In this document: positions 25,792 through 32,967 of the stretch, piece after piece
How the letters are laid out: each line of letters starts with the position of its first letter
How positions within the stretch are numbered: the stretch's first letter is position 1
DNA from: Pseudoclavibacter soli DSM 23366
GTDB taxonomy: Bacteria > Actinomycetota > Actinomycetes > Actinomycetales > Microbacteriaceae
DNA: 64,000 bases
NCBI RefSeq assembly: GCF_000423505.1
Contig: NZ_AUIC01000007.1
Coordinates: 1-64,000 of the forward strand
Reading direction: 5' to 3'
Translations under genes and position numbers: made by a program
Notes under the pieces: model-generated
Told to the model about the DNA's origin: nothing
Database searches by the model: none
The model's input: the letters and a program-made list of their open reading frames with translations, nothing else

Positions 25792-26219
25792 CACGCTGCC
25801 TCCTCGTTCTCGCACGCAAGCCCCTGCCGTAGAAACGTGTCGAGACCGGCGGTGCCGTCGCCGAAGCCGACCTGCCCGGAGACGGTCTCGCCGTCAACGC
25901 GCTCGTAGGAGTAGCCCACCCACCCGGTCGCGTCGGACTCGTCGCTGAGACGGTTGTCTTGGATCACCACGGAACGTCGCCCGTCTGCGCTGTCAATCGT
26001 ATGTGCGGCGCCGAGACCGTTGACTACGTCTGGTTCCGATGTGGTCATGCTCAGCCCGTTGGCCTGCGCCCAGTTCGTCACCTGCTCAGCGAGTTCATCA
26101 GGCGTCACCGCCGTATCCAATCCGAGTTCAGGGGTGAAATGCTGTTTCGCTGCAAACTGACCGGCATGGCCGGTGACGGTGTTGCCGCGCGGATGCTGTG
26201 TGGGGTCGAAGTTGCTCAT
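25791..26219 (-). CDS. Protein with the N-terminal G-x-F module (142 aa)
   Basis: Residues 1-37 carry FDPTQHPRGN and GHAGQFAAKQHFTPELGLD. The next part (about 40-142) is an acidic alpha/beta domain of unknown family with DSADGRRSVVIQDN. The start is seven bases after a GCGCACAT box. It is coupled to the 75-residue membrane protein by a one-base overlap. Its first 75-80 bases are close in DNA sequence to those of the 25376 gene. Confidence 0.7.
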   Translation of the reverse strand: MSNFDPTQHPRGNTVTGHAGQFAAKQHFTPELGLDTAVTPDELAEQVTNWAQANGLSMTTSEPDVVNGLGAAHTIDSADGRRSVVIQDNRLSDESDATGWVGYSYERVDGETVSGQVGFGDGTAGLDTFLRQGLACENEEAA

Positions 26220-26226
26220 ACCACTC

Positions 26227-26234
26227 ATGTGCGC
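26227..26234 (-). promoter_or_regulatory. GCGCACAT box before ATG 26219
   Basis: Seven bases separate the box from the start codon; an ATG in the box itself (26228) is in frame and would add three residues. Confidence 0.55.
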
Positions 26235-26256
26235 GGCGGGGCAAAAATGTGCCTGC

Positions 26257-27444
26257 TCAGTCGCTGTAGCCGAAAGCGCTCTGCAGAAGATCCGCTGTGC
26301 GTTTGTCGACCCACGGCAGTTCCTTGATGTAGAACCGACGAGTCGTTTCACTGGACGCGTGCCCGAGTAACCGTGCAGCGAGCTCCACGTCACCGAGAGA
26401 AGCGATCTCTGTAGCCACCGTTTTACGCATCGTGGAGAAAAGCACGTTCTCGACCGGCGCCTCAAGAGCGTCGAACAGCTGCTGTCCGGTCGCCCAGTTC
26501 CGGAACTTCCGAAATGCTCGATCCAAATTATTCAGCTGGTAGGGGGTTCCCTTACGCGTGCGGAACAGGTAGTCCTCTGCGTCGGAGCAGATCTGCATCT
26601 TCGCCATGATGATGTCGGCAGCAAATCTCGGTAGGCAGATGATTCGCATCTGACGCGCACGTTTCGGCGTGGGTTTGCGCTCACCGTTGGGCTGCATCGT
26701 CCCATTCACAGACACAAACACCTGGTCGTCGACAACCAACACATCTCGTTTGCGCAGGGCCAGCACCTCACCGGGTCGCATGCTCGTTCCCAGGACAATG
26801 TCAAGGATTCGGCGGATATCGAGGTTCGGACCCACTCCGCGGCGCTTCGTCGACTCCCACTGGATGAGCACCTGACGTACCACGTCAACGTCGTGGGCGC
26901 TTAGCGCCTCCCGTTCAGTCTTCGCCGGCCGGACTGGAGTCGTTGCAGCGGCGAAGTCGCGCTCGATATGCCCCATTCGGACAAGGTGCTGACACACCAT
27001 ACTCAGTACGATACGAGCCATTTTGGCGTTCCACGCGCCCCTCTCGTCGGAGATGCTTGTGACCACGCCCTCGAGCAGCGGTACATTGAGGTCGCTGATG
27101 CGTATCTGTGCCAAGCGGCTCTGCAGAGTCCGATTCAGGCATCGCCGATACTGGGCTAACGTCCCAGCCGCCGCGTTCGGGTGAGCGCGCTTATACGCCT
27201 CAAGCCACTGACGTCCGGCCTCTTCGAGCGTTGACCCTGAGTCAAGCGCTTGCGTGGCGCCGAGAATCTGTGCCAAAGCCTTGTGGATCGATTCCAGCGC
27301 GGCGTTCTCGTCTGCTCCTTTTCGTTCGACCTGACGTGCAGTTCCGTCCATCAGATACACGCGACACCGAGCAATCCATCCTCTGCCCGATCGACTCGCC
27401 CTGATCGGCGAATGAGTTCCCGGCGCTTTCGGTGGCCTGCTCAT
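26257..27444 (-). CDS. int: Tyrosine recombinase (integrase)
   Basis: A 395-residue integrase with an N-terminal SAM-like DNA-binding region (about 70-165) and a C-terminal catalytic domain. Catalytic residues: Arg223 (SMRPGE), Arg340 (STMRKT), His362 (LLGHASS) and Tyr372 (RRFYIKE). Ser337 stands where most relatives have the His of HxxR. The ATG at 27444 is four bases after the excisionase stop. It is expected to recombine the tRNA 3' end with the element att site. Confidence 0.93.
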   Translation of the reverse strand: MSRPPKAPGTHSPIRASRSGRGWIARCRVYLMDGTARQVERKGADENAALESIHKALAQILGATQALDSGSTLEEAGRQWLEAYKRAHPNAAAGTLAQYRRCLNRTLQSRLAQIRISDLNVPLLEGVVTSISDERGAWNAKMARIVLSMVCQHLVRMGHIERDFAAATTPVRPAKTEREALSAHDVDVVRQVLIQWESTKRRGVGPNLDIRRILDIVLGTSMRPGEVLALRKRDVLVVDDQVFVSVNGTMQPNGERKPTPKRARQMRIICLPRFAADIIMAKMQICSDAEDYLFRTRKGTPYQLNNLDRAFRKFRNWATGQQLFDALEAPVENVLFSTMRKTVATEIASLGDVELAARLLGHASSETTRRFYIKELPWVDKRTADLLQSAFGYSD

Positions 27445-27448
27445 CTGT

Positions 27449-27661
27449 TCAGGCCACTTCCTGCAAGTCCGCAGCCTCCATGTCCTCGAGGTATCGGTCG
27501 ACCGTCTCGCGCCGCCAGCGAACGGAGCCACCAATCTTCACCGCGCGTGGACCCTGGCCCTTTGCGCGCAGGTTGCGAATCGTCTTCTCGGAAACGTTCA
27601 AGAGGGAGGCAAGGTCCTTGATGGTCAGCAGTGGAAGCTCCGCCGTGGTGTTCTGTGTCAT
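27449..27661 (-). CDS. xis: Excisionase / MerR-like helix-turn-helix protein
   Basis: A 70-residue protein with an HTH_17-type domain: LTIKDLASLLNVSEKTIRNL then GSVRWRRETVDRYL, as in AlpA/Xis proteins that guide excision and can regulate int. ATG 27661 is eight bases after a CGCATAG box; a longer start at 27688 is less likely. It forms an operon with int. Confidence 0.87.
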   Translation of the reverse strand: MTQNTTAELPLLTIKDLASLLNVSEKTIRNLRAKGQGPRAVKIGGSVRWRRETVDRYLEDMEAADLQEVA

Positions 27662-27669
27662 GTGACTGT

Positions 27670-27676
27670 CTATGCG
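27670..27676 (-). promoter_or_regulatory. CGCATAG box driving xis-int
   Basis: Eight bases before the excisionase ATG, extended to CGCGCATAG. Confidence 0.62.
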
Positions 27677-27829
27677 CGTGGCTGCCAAATGAGCGACATA
27701 ACGGGATATATCGGGATATTTGAGATCGACCGCCCCCCTGACGAGGGGTTTTTGCTGGGTTTTTGCTGGATTTGAGCATGCGCGGCCCTTTTGACTCAGG
27801 AGCGTTCCGCATGATTCCGGGGCAAAACG
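27677..27829. other. att-proximal noncoding region with direct repeats
   Basis: About 150 bases between xis and the tRNA. CGGGATAT occurs twice near 27701-27720, and TTTTTGCTGG occurs twice near 27748-27770. These are candidates for integrase arm or excisionase sites. No gene is seen. Confidence 0.5.
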
Positions 27830-27903
27830 TGGGGCGTGCGGGACTTGAACCCGCGACCAAGGGATTATGAGTCCCGTGCTCTAACCAGCTGAGCTAACGC
27901 CCC
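27830..27903 (-). tRNA. tRNA with CAU anticodon (Met or Ile2)
   Basis: The reverse strand folds into a full cloverleaf: acceptor GGGGCGT/ACGCCCC, D-arm, anticodon stem GGGAC/ATCCC region with loop CTCATAA, and a GTTCAAGTC T-arm. The discriminator is A; CCA is not encoded. CAU could be elongator Met or lysidine-modified Ile; the sequence alone does not decide. Its 3' half borders the integrase end and is the likely attachment site. A TAGAAT -10 lies upstream (27934-27929). Confidence 0.92.
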
Positions 27904-27950
27904 GAGGTGCGCATGGCACCGACAATCGATTCTACCGACTGCAAAGCAAA

Positions 27951-27988
27951 ACGGCCCTCACTGCGAACAATTCCGCAGTGAGGGCCGT
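27951..27988 (-). terminator. Terminator after yceI
   Basis: A perfect 15-base stem: ACGGCCCTCACTGCG (27951-27965) and its complement (27974-27988), followed on the minus strand by a TTTT run. It separates yceI from the tRNA. Confidence 0.88.
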
Positions 27989-28008
27989 CAGCGTAATCGG
28001 CGATCAGC

Positions 28009-28566
28009 TCACTTGTCGAGGGTGAACTCAGCTTCGATGTTGATCTTGACCTCGGGGCCGAGCAGCACGCCGCCGGTCTCGAGTGCAGTGTTCCAGGTCA
28101 GGCCGAAGTCTTCGCGCTTGATCTTGGTCTCGGCTTCGAAGCCGGCGACCGTGCGGCCGTAGCCGTCGGTGGTGATGCCGCCGAAGTCGGCCTCGAGGGT
28201 GACCGGTTTGGTCACGCCGAGCAGGGTCAGCTCGCCGTCAATCGCCCAGTCGTCACCGTCGACGCGCACGCCGGTGGAGACGAACTCGATGGTGGGGTTG
28301 TTCTCGACGTCGAAGAAGTCGGGGGTCTTGAGGTGGCCGTCGCGGTCGGGGTTGCCGGTGCTGATGCTGGCAGTCTGAATGGTGGCCTTCACCGACGAAT
28401 CGGTGGGGTTGTCGGCGGTGGTCAGCGTGGCGCTGAAATCGGTGAACTGGCCACGGAACTTCGACACCAGGTGGCGGATGCTGAAGGTGACACTGCTGTG
28501 TGCGGGGTCGATCTGCCAGGTGCCGGTGGCGTAGCCGGGGATGCTTGCTGCGGTGATCTCACTCAT
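28009..28566 (-). CDS. yceI: YceI-family lipid-binding protein
   Basis: A 185-residue protein with the YceI lipocalin-like pattern: WQIDPAHSSVTFSIRHL at the start and FGLTWNTALETGGVLLG near the end. Family members bind long-chain isoprenoids such as polyprenyl pyrophosphate and are often stress-induced. There is no signal peptide, so it is probably cytosolic. ATG 28566 has GGAG upstream; an ATG seven codons earlier lacks one. It lies next to the padR gene in the same direction, with a palindromic site between them. Confidence 0.92.
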   Translation of the reverse strand: MSEITAASIPGYATGTWQIDPAHSSVTFSIRHLVSKFRGQFTDFSATLTTADNPTDSSVKATIQTASISTGNPDRDGHLKTPDFFDVENNPTIEFVSTGVRVDGDDWAIDGELTLLGVTKPVTLEADFGGITTDGYGRTVAGFEAETKIKREDFGLTWNTALETGGVLLGPEVKINIEAEFTLDK

Positions 28567-28594
28567 GAGGGGCTCCATTCGAATCAAGATGTTG

Positions 28595-28622
28595 TTGATA
28601 CTACAACTATTGTAGGTGTCAA
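28595..28622. promoter_or_regulatory. Palindromic operator upstream of yceI
   Basis: TTGATACTACAA and TTGTAGGTGTCAA form an imperfect inverted repeat. On the minus strand it contains TTGACA and TACAAT. It is a plausible binding site for the adjacent PadR regulator. Confidence 0.55.
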
Positions 28623-28653
28623 ATGCCTTTCGCGCCAGTCATGGCAGAACAAT

Positions 28654-29214
28654 TCAGTCAGAATTCGTCACGCGTTTGGGCGGGCGGCCGCGCCGCGGGC
28701 GCTCCTGGTCGACGGGAAAGGCCGTTGAGGTGCGCGCCGCCTGCTGAATGACCTGGCGCAGCCAGTTGGTCTCGGCGTTGAGCACGCTGTGATAGCCCAG
28801 CCAGACCATGCTGGTGATGGGTTCGGGCAGCCCTTCGCGAGGAGCAGTGGAGCGCTGTAGACACGAGTCGAGATGGCGCTGGGCCACCGCTTGCCCGTCG
28901 ACGCTCGGCAGCGACATTGCCAGCGAGACCTTGCGGATCGTATCGATGGTCGAAGCAGAATCGTCAACGGTGTTTAGCCAGTTGTGAAACAGATCAGTGC
29001 CAGCTTCAGTGGGCTCATAGAGCACACGGCCATGCTGAGGCTCACCCAGCTGCCGCACATAGCCGTCGCGGGCCAAGCGATCGAGCGTGGAGTAGATCTG
29101 CCCTGCGTTGACATCGAGCAGCCCAGCAGTGCGCCTCAGCAACTCAGTGCGCAGCTGTGTGCCGTAGCACGGCGACTCGCCAAGGATGCCGAGGATGCCA
29201 TAGCGCACGACCAC
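28654..29214 (-). CDS. PadR-family transcriptional regulator
   Basis: A 186-residue protein. The N-terminal winged helix (1-85) has the PadR signature YGILGILGESPCYGTQL and GQIYSTLDRLARDGYV. A helical C-terminal dimerisation domain follows, ending in an Arg/Pro-rich tail (RPRRGRPPKR). The GTG start at 29214 has GAGGAGG upstream. The upstream region repeats TGCACC(C)GG twice near TAGACT, which may allow autoregulation. Together with yceI it may form a stress-response pair. Confidence 0.88.
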   Translation of the reverse strand: MVVRYGILGILGESPCYGTQLRTELLRRTAGLLDVNAGQIYSTLDRLARDGYVRQLGEPQHGRVLYEPTEAGTDLFHNWLNTVDDSASTIDTIRKVSLAMSLPSVDGQAVAQRHLDSCLQRSTAPREGLPEPITSMVWLGYHSVLNAETNWLRQVIQQAARTSTAFPVDQERPRRGRPPKRVTNSD

Positions 29215-29295
29215 GTTGCCTCCTCATCCGGTGCATCAGTCTACCGGGTGCACTCGGTCCGCGGACGATGACACGAGGCAGCTGTGGGGAATGGT

Positions 29296-30537
29296 TCAGA
29301 CGGTGCGCACGCCGACCACGGCGTTGTGACCGCCGAAGCCAAACGAGTTCGAGATGGCGAACAGCTCGCCCTCGGCGGGCAGCGCGTACGGCTCACCAGT
29401 CGGAGCCAAGAAGGGGATCTCGGGATCTTGCTCGTGCAGATTGATGATCGGCGGCACGACCCTATCCTGCAGAGCCTTGATGGTGAACAGCGTCTCAAGG
29501 GCGCCGGTACCGCCCAGCAGGTGGCCCGTGTTGCCCTTGGTCGCGGCCACGGGGATGCTGGCGAGGGCATCGCCCAGCACGCTGTGCAGCGCCTTGTATT
29601 CAGCAGGGTCGCCGACGGGGGTTGAGGTGGCGTGCAGGTTGATGTGCGCAACCGTCTCGGGGGCCTGGTTCGCCTGCTTCAGTGTGGCCTTGACGGCACG
29701 CGCTGCCCCAAGCCCCTCGGGGTCGGGTGCCGTGATGTGATACGAGTCAGAGGTGACTGCACCGCCGGTGATCTCGGCGTAGATGCGCGCGCCGCGAGCC
29801 AGGGCATGCTCTTCGGTTTCGAGCACGAGCACCGCAGCACCCTCACCCATGACGAAGCCGTTGCGGCTCACATCGAGCGGGCGGGATGCTCCGGCCGGAT
29901 TGTCGTTGTCTTTGCTGAGTGCATGCATCGAGGCGAAGGCGGCCAGCGGCAACGGGTGAATGGTCGATTCGGTGCCACCGGCGATGATCACGTCGGCAAA
30001 GCCCTGCTGCAGGTGATCGTACGCGTTGACGATCGACTCGACCGATGATGCGCAAGCCGAGAGAACGGTGCGGGCGAACGCCTGCGCCTGAAACTCCAGC
30101 GAGATCGCAGCAGCCGAGGCGTTGGCCATCAGCATCGGCACGGTGAGGGGGAGCACGCGACGCGGCCCCTTCTCGCGCAGTGCGTCATACGAGTTGAACA
30201 GGGTCCAGACGCCGCCGATGCCAGTGGCGAAATCGACACCGAGACGAGTCGGATCGATCTCAGGAGCACCAGCGTCTTGCCAGGCTTCGCGCGCGGCGAC
30301 GATCGCGAACTGCGCCGACGGGTCGAGGCGCTTGGCCTCGACGGTGGTGAGCACCTCGGTGGGGCGAACCTTGGCCTGCCCGGCGAAACGCACGGGCAGG
30401 TCATACTGCTCAACCCACGGGGCATCGATGGTAGACACGCCGGACTCGCCGGCGAGCAGCGCCTGCCATGTGGAGGCGACGTCTCCGCCCAACGGGTTTG
30501 AGGTGCCCAGTCCGGTGACGACGATCTTCTTGCTCAT
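29296..30537 (-). CDS. fabF: 3-oxoacyl-ACP synthase II
   Basis: A 413-residue KAS II. The catalytic Cys162 lies in TVLSACASS, and the two His are in NLHATSTPVGD and GNTGHLLGG. It extends acyl-ACP with malonyl-ACP in the type II fatty acid pathway. GGAGA precedes the ATG. It is the last gene of the fabD-fabH-acpP-fabF run, 48 bases after acpP. Confidence 0.96.
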   Translation of the reverse strand: MSKKIVVTGLGTSNPLGGDVASTWQALLAGESGVSTIDAPWVEQYDLPVRFAGQAKVRPTEVLTTVEAKRLDPSAQFAIVAAREAWQDAGAPEIDPTRLGVDFATGIGGVWTLFNSYDALREKGPRRVLPLTVPMLMANASAAAISLEFQAQAFARTVLSACASSVESIVNAYDHLQQGFADVIIAGGTESTIHPLPLAAFASMHALSKDNDNPAGASRPLDVSRNGFVMGEGAAVLVLETEEHALARGARIYAEITGGAVTSDSYHITAPDPEGLGAARAVKATLKQANQAPETVAHINLHATSTPVGDPAEYKALHSVLGDALASIPVAATKGNTGHLLGGTGALETLFTIKALQDRVVPPIINLHEQDPEIPFLAPTGEPYALPAEGELFAISNSFGFGGHNAVVGVRTV

Positions 30538-30585
30538 GACTCTCCAGTTCTCGATGCTCTGTGCTCAGGCCCGCCGAGGGTGCGA

Positions 30586-30834
30586 CTACTTGCTGGCGCC
30601 CACGATGAAGTCGACGGCGTCTTTCACCGTCTTGAGGTTCGGAACCTCTTCGTCGGGAATCTTCACGTCGAACTTCTCTTCTGCGTTGACCACGATGGTC
30701 ATCAGCGAGATCGAGTCGATGTCGAGGTCGTCGGTGAACGACTTCTCGAGGGTCACGTTCTCGGTGGGGACGCCGGTCTCTTCGTTGACGATCTCGGCCA
30801 GGCCGGCGAGGACGTCTTCAGTGGTGTGTGCCAT
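30586..30834 (-). CDS. acpP: Acyl carrier protein
   Basis: An 82-residue acidic helical protein. The phosphopantetheine is attached at Ser41 in DLDIDSISLM. AAGGAG stands before the ATG. It carries the growing chain between FabD, FabH and FabF, encoded on either side. Confidence 0.96.
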   Translation of the reverse strand: MAHTTEDVLAGLAEIVNEETGVPTENVTLEKSFTDDLDIDSISLMTIVVNAEEKFDVKIPDEEVPNLKTVKDAVDFIVGASK

Positions 30835-30878
30835 GGTGTTTCTCCTTGTGTTGGTTGGCGGTGGACAGTCTAAAGGCT

Positions 30879-31880
30879 CTACGGCAGCACGACGATCTGG
30901 GCGCCATAGACCAGACCGGCGCCGAAGCCGATCTCGAGGGCGACATCGCCGCTCTTGGCCTGGCCGCTGTCGAGCAGGGCACGGGTCGCAATCGGGATCG
31001 ATGCTGCCGAGGTGTTGCCGCTGTGAGCGATATCACGGGCGATGACGACCGACTCGGGCAGATGCAGCTGTTTGGCGAACTCGTCGATGATGCGCATGTT
31101 CGCCTGATGCGGCACGAACACGTCGATGTCGTCGGGGGTGAGCCCTGCAGCATCAATGGTGCGGCGAGCAACCTTGGCCATATCCCACACCGCCCAGCGA
31201 AAGACTGTGCGGCCCACCTGGCGCAGTGTCGGCCACGGCACGTCACCCTCACGAAACTCGTTGAGCGAGTTGGTCATGTAAATCGTGTCCCAGTGCGAGC
31301 CGTCTGAACCCCACTGTGTGGGGGAGATGGCCGGCGTCTCACTCGGGCCGACCACGGCAGCACCGGCGCCATCGCCGAGCAGAAACGAGATTGAGCGGTC
31401 TGTCGGATCTACGATGTCAGAGAGCTTCTCGGCGCCAATCACCAAAACGTAGTCAGCAAGGCCCGACCGCACCAGCGCATCCGCCTGGCCAATGCCATAG
31501 CAGTAACCGGCGCAGGCCGCCGAGATGTCATACGCGGCAGCCGGGGTGGCGCCGATCTGCTCGGTGAGCCATGCGGCCAACGAGGGGGTTTGGTATGGAT
31601 GCGTAACGGTCGCCACGATCACCGCGCCGATCTGGCTGGGCTCGATGCCCGCCTGCTCGATGGCCTGGCGTGCGGCCCCCAAAGCGAGGTCTTTGACGCC
31701 GACCTCTGCTGAGGCGCGACGCCGGTCGATGATGCCCGTGCGCTGCTGAATCCATTCGTCGGAGCTGTCGATCGGGCCGACCAGCTCGTCGTTGGTGACC
31801 ACGACATCGCCGCGCTGTGCGCCGATGCCGAGAATGCGGGAGTACTGCGGGCCGGTTGCCGTACGCAGGGTGGTGCTCAT
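30879..31880 (-). CDS. fabH: 3-oxoacyl-ACP synthase III
   Basis: A 333-residue KAS III with Cys123 (ISAACAGYCYG), His in FVPHQAN and Asn in SGNTSAAS. It starts fatty acid synthesis from an acyl-CoA primer and malonyl-ACP; in actinobacteria the primer is often branched, giving iso/anteiso acids. It lies 30 bases after fabD and before acpP. Confidence 0.96.
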   Translation of the reverse strand: MSTTLRTATGPQYSRILGIGAQRGDVVVTNDELVGPIDSSDEWIQQRTGIIDRRRASAEVGVKDLALGAARQAIEQAGIEPSQIGAVIVATVTHPYQTPSLAAWLTEQIGATPAAAYDISAACAGYCYGIGQADALVRSGLADYVLVIGAEKLSDIVDPTDRSISFLLGDGAGAAVVGPSETPAISPTQWGSDGSHWDTIYMTNSLNEFREGDVPWPTLRQVGRTVFRWAVWDMAKVARRTIDAAGLTPDDIDVFVPHQANMRIIDEFAKQLHLPESVVIARDIAHSGNTSAASIPIATRALLDSGQAKSGDVALEIGFGAGLVYGAQIVVLP

Positions 31881-31910
31881 TGGGTGCCTCGTTTGTTCTG
31901 TGTGTGCTGT

Positions 31911-32861
31911 TCAGGCGGCCACGGTGTCACCGTGTTCGGCGATGAGCGCGACGGCGGCCTCGAGGTCTTCGGGAGTGGTGATCGCCACAGCGGGCAGACC
32001 CCGCAGCTGGCGCTTGGCAATGCCGAGGAGCGTGCCGCCGGGCAGCAGCTCGATCAGCCCGGTGACGCCGTGCTCGGTAAACGAACGCTGGTCGGCATCC
32101 CAGTGCACGGGCGATGCCACCTGCGAAATGAGCAGGTCGCGATACTGTGTGCCTGAGGTGATGATCGTGCCGTCGGCGTTGGTCCATAGTGGTGCCGTGG
32201 GATCAGTGGCGGGAAACTCCTCGCGCAGCGACTCCAAGTGCTCACGTGCGCTGAGCATGTGCTCAGTGTGAAAGGCACCGGCAACTGACAGCGGGATCAC
32301 CCGTGTTTTTGCCGGGGGTTCAGCGGCGAGCTGCTCGATCTGCTCAACCGTGCCGGCGGCCACCAGCTGTGCATCGCTGTTGAAGTTGGCCGGGCTGGCA
32401 CCGAGCTCACTCAGGCGGGCCAAGATCTCATCTCGATTGCCGCCGATCACCGCTGCCATGGTGGTGGGGCGCGCGGCTGAGGCCTTGGCCATCGCCTGCG
32501 AGCGTTCGCGCACGAACTTGGCGGCCACCTCGGGGGTGAACACGCCAGCGAGTGCTGCTGCAGCGATCTCACCAACTGAGTGCCCGGCATATCCGAACTG
32601 CGGCGCGGCAACACCAGCGGCGGCCAGTGCGTCGCGCAGCGCCTGGGCACTGACCAGGCTCGCGGCCACGATCAGCGGTTGAGCAACGGCGGTGTCGCGA
32701 ATGGTCTCCGCGTCGGCAGTGGAGCCCGCGGCGATCAGATCGATGCCGGTAGCCTCAGAAAGGGTCTCGAGCAGCTCACGCGACTGCTCGCGTTCGAGCC
32801 AGGGAGTGAGGAAGCCGGGTTTTTGTGAGCCCTGTCCGGGCGCGGCGAGAAGAATCATCAC
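31911..32861 (-). CDS. fabD: Malonyl-CoA:ACP transacylase
   Basis: A 316-residue acyltransferase with GQGSQKPG at the start and the nucleophile Ser95 in GHSVGE. It loads malonyl onto ACP. It begins the fab run and is preceded by a 106-base gap after fasR, which could hold a promoter responding to FasR. Confidence 0.95.
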   Translation of the reverse strand: MMILLAAPGQGSQKPGFLTPWLEREQSRELLETLSEATGIDLIAAGSTADAETIRDTAVAQPLIVAASLVSAQALRDALAAAGVAAPQFGYAGHSVGEIAAAALAGVFTPEVAAKFVRERSQAMAKASAARPTTMAAVIGGNRDEILARLSELGASPANFNSDAQLVAAGTVEQIEQLAAEPPAKTRVIPLSVAGAFHTEHMLSAREHLESLREEFPATDPTAPLWTNADGTIITSGTQYRDLLISQVASPVHWDADQRSFTEHGVTGLIELLPGGTLLGIAKRQLRGLPAVAITTPEDLEAAVALIAEHGDTVAA

Positions 32862-32967
32862 TGCCTAGTCTGGTCGCATCGGTCACGGTGACCCTGTGGT
32901 ATCGCTGCACCAAAAGTGACAGATCGCTTTGGATGAACCCCACAAACCGCGGGTCGAAAGCTGCGCA

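Larger units (their letters stand above)
25290..26219. repeat. Duplicated 5' gene module (25290-25376 and 26130-26219)
   Basis: The first 75-80 coding bases of the 25376 and 26219 genes are nearly the same, sharing runs such as GGATGCTGTGT and CCGGCATGGCCGGTG in the plus strand. Beyond that the two genes are unrelated. This suggests that a start cassette was copied onto different coding regions. Confidence 0.65.
1..27903. mobile_element. Integrative conjugative element (AICE-like), left end outside window
   Basis: The right boundary is supported by integrase (26257-27444) and excisionase (27449-27661) genes lying directly beside the 3' end of a CAU tRNA (27830-27903), the classic arrangement for tRNA-targeted actinobacterial elements. 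Inside are an FtsK/TraB-like translocase, a DUF2637-like membrane protein, a TOPRIM-ATPase replication protein, RuvC-like nuclease, ArdC and a methylase-helicase. No relaxase or type IV secretion genes are visible, so double-stranded transfer by the FtsK-like protein is inferred. The tRNA 3' sequence is not repeated elsewhere in the window, so the distal att site must lie to the left of position 1. Confidence 0.88.

Noticed and set aside
27441-27860. Minus-strand frame starting VAGSSPARPTF
   Set aside because: Starts inside the CAU tRNA and overlaps xis; another typical tRNA-derived artefact.
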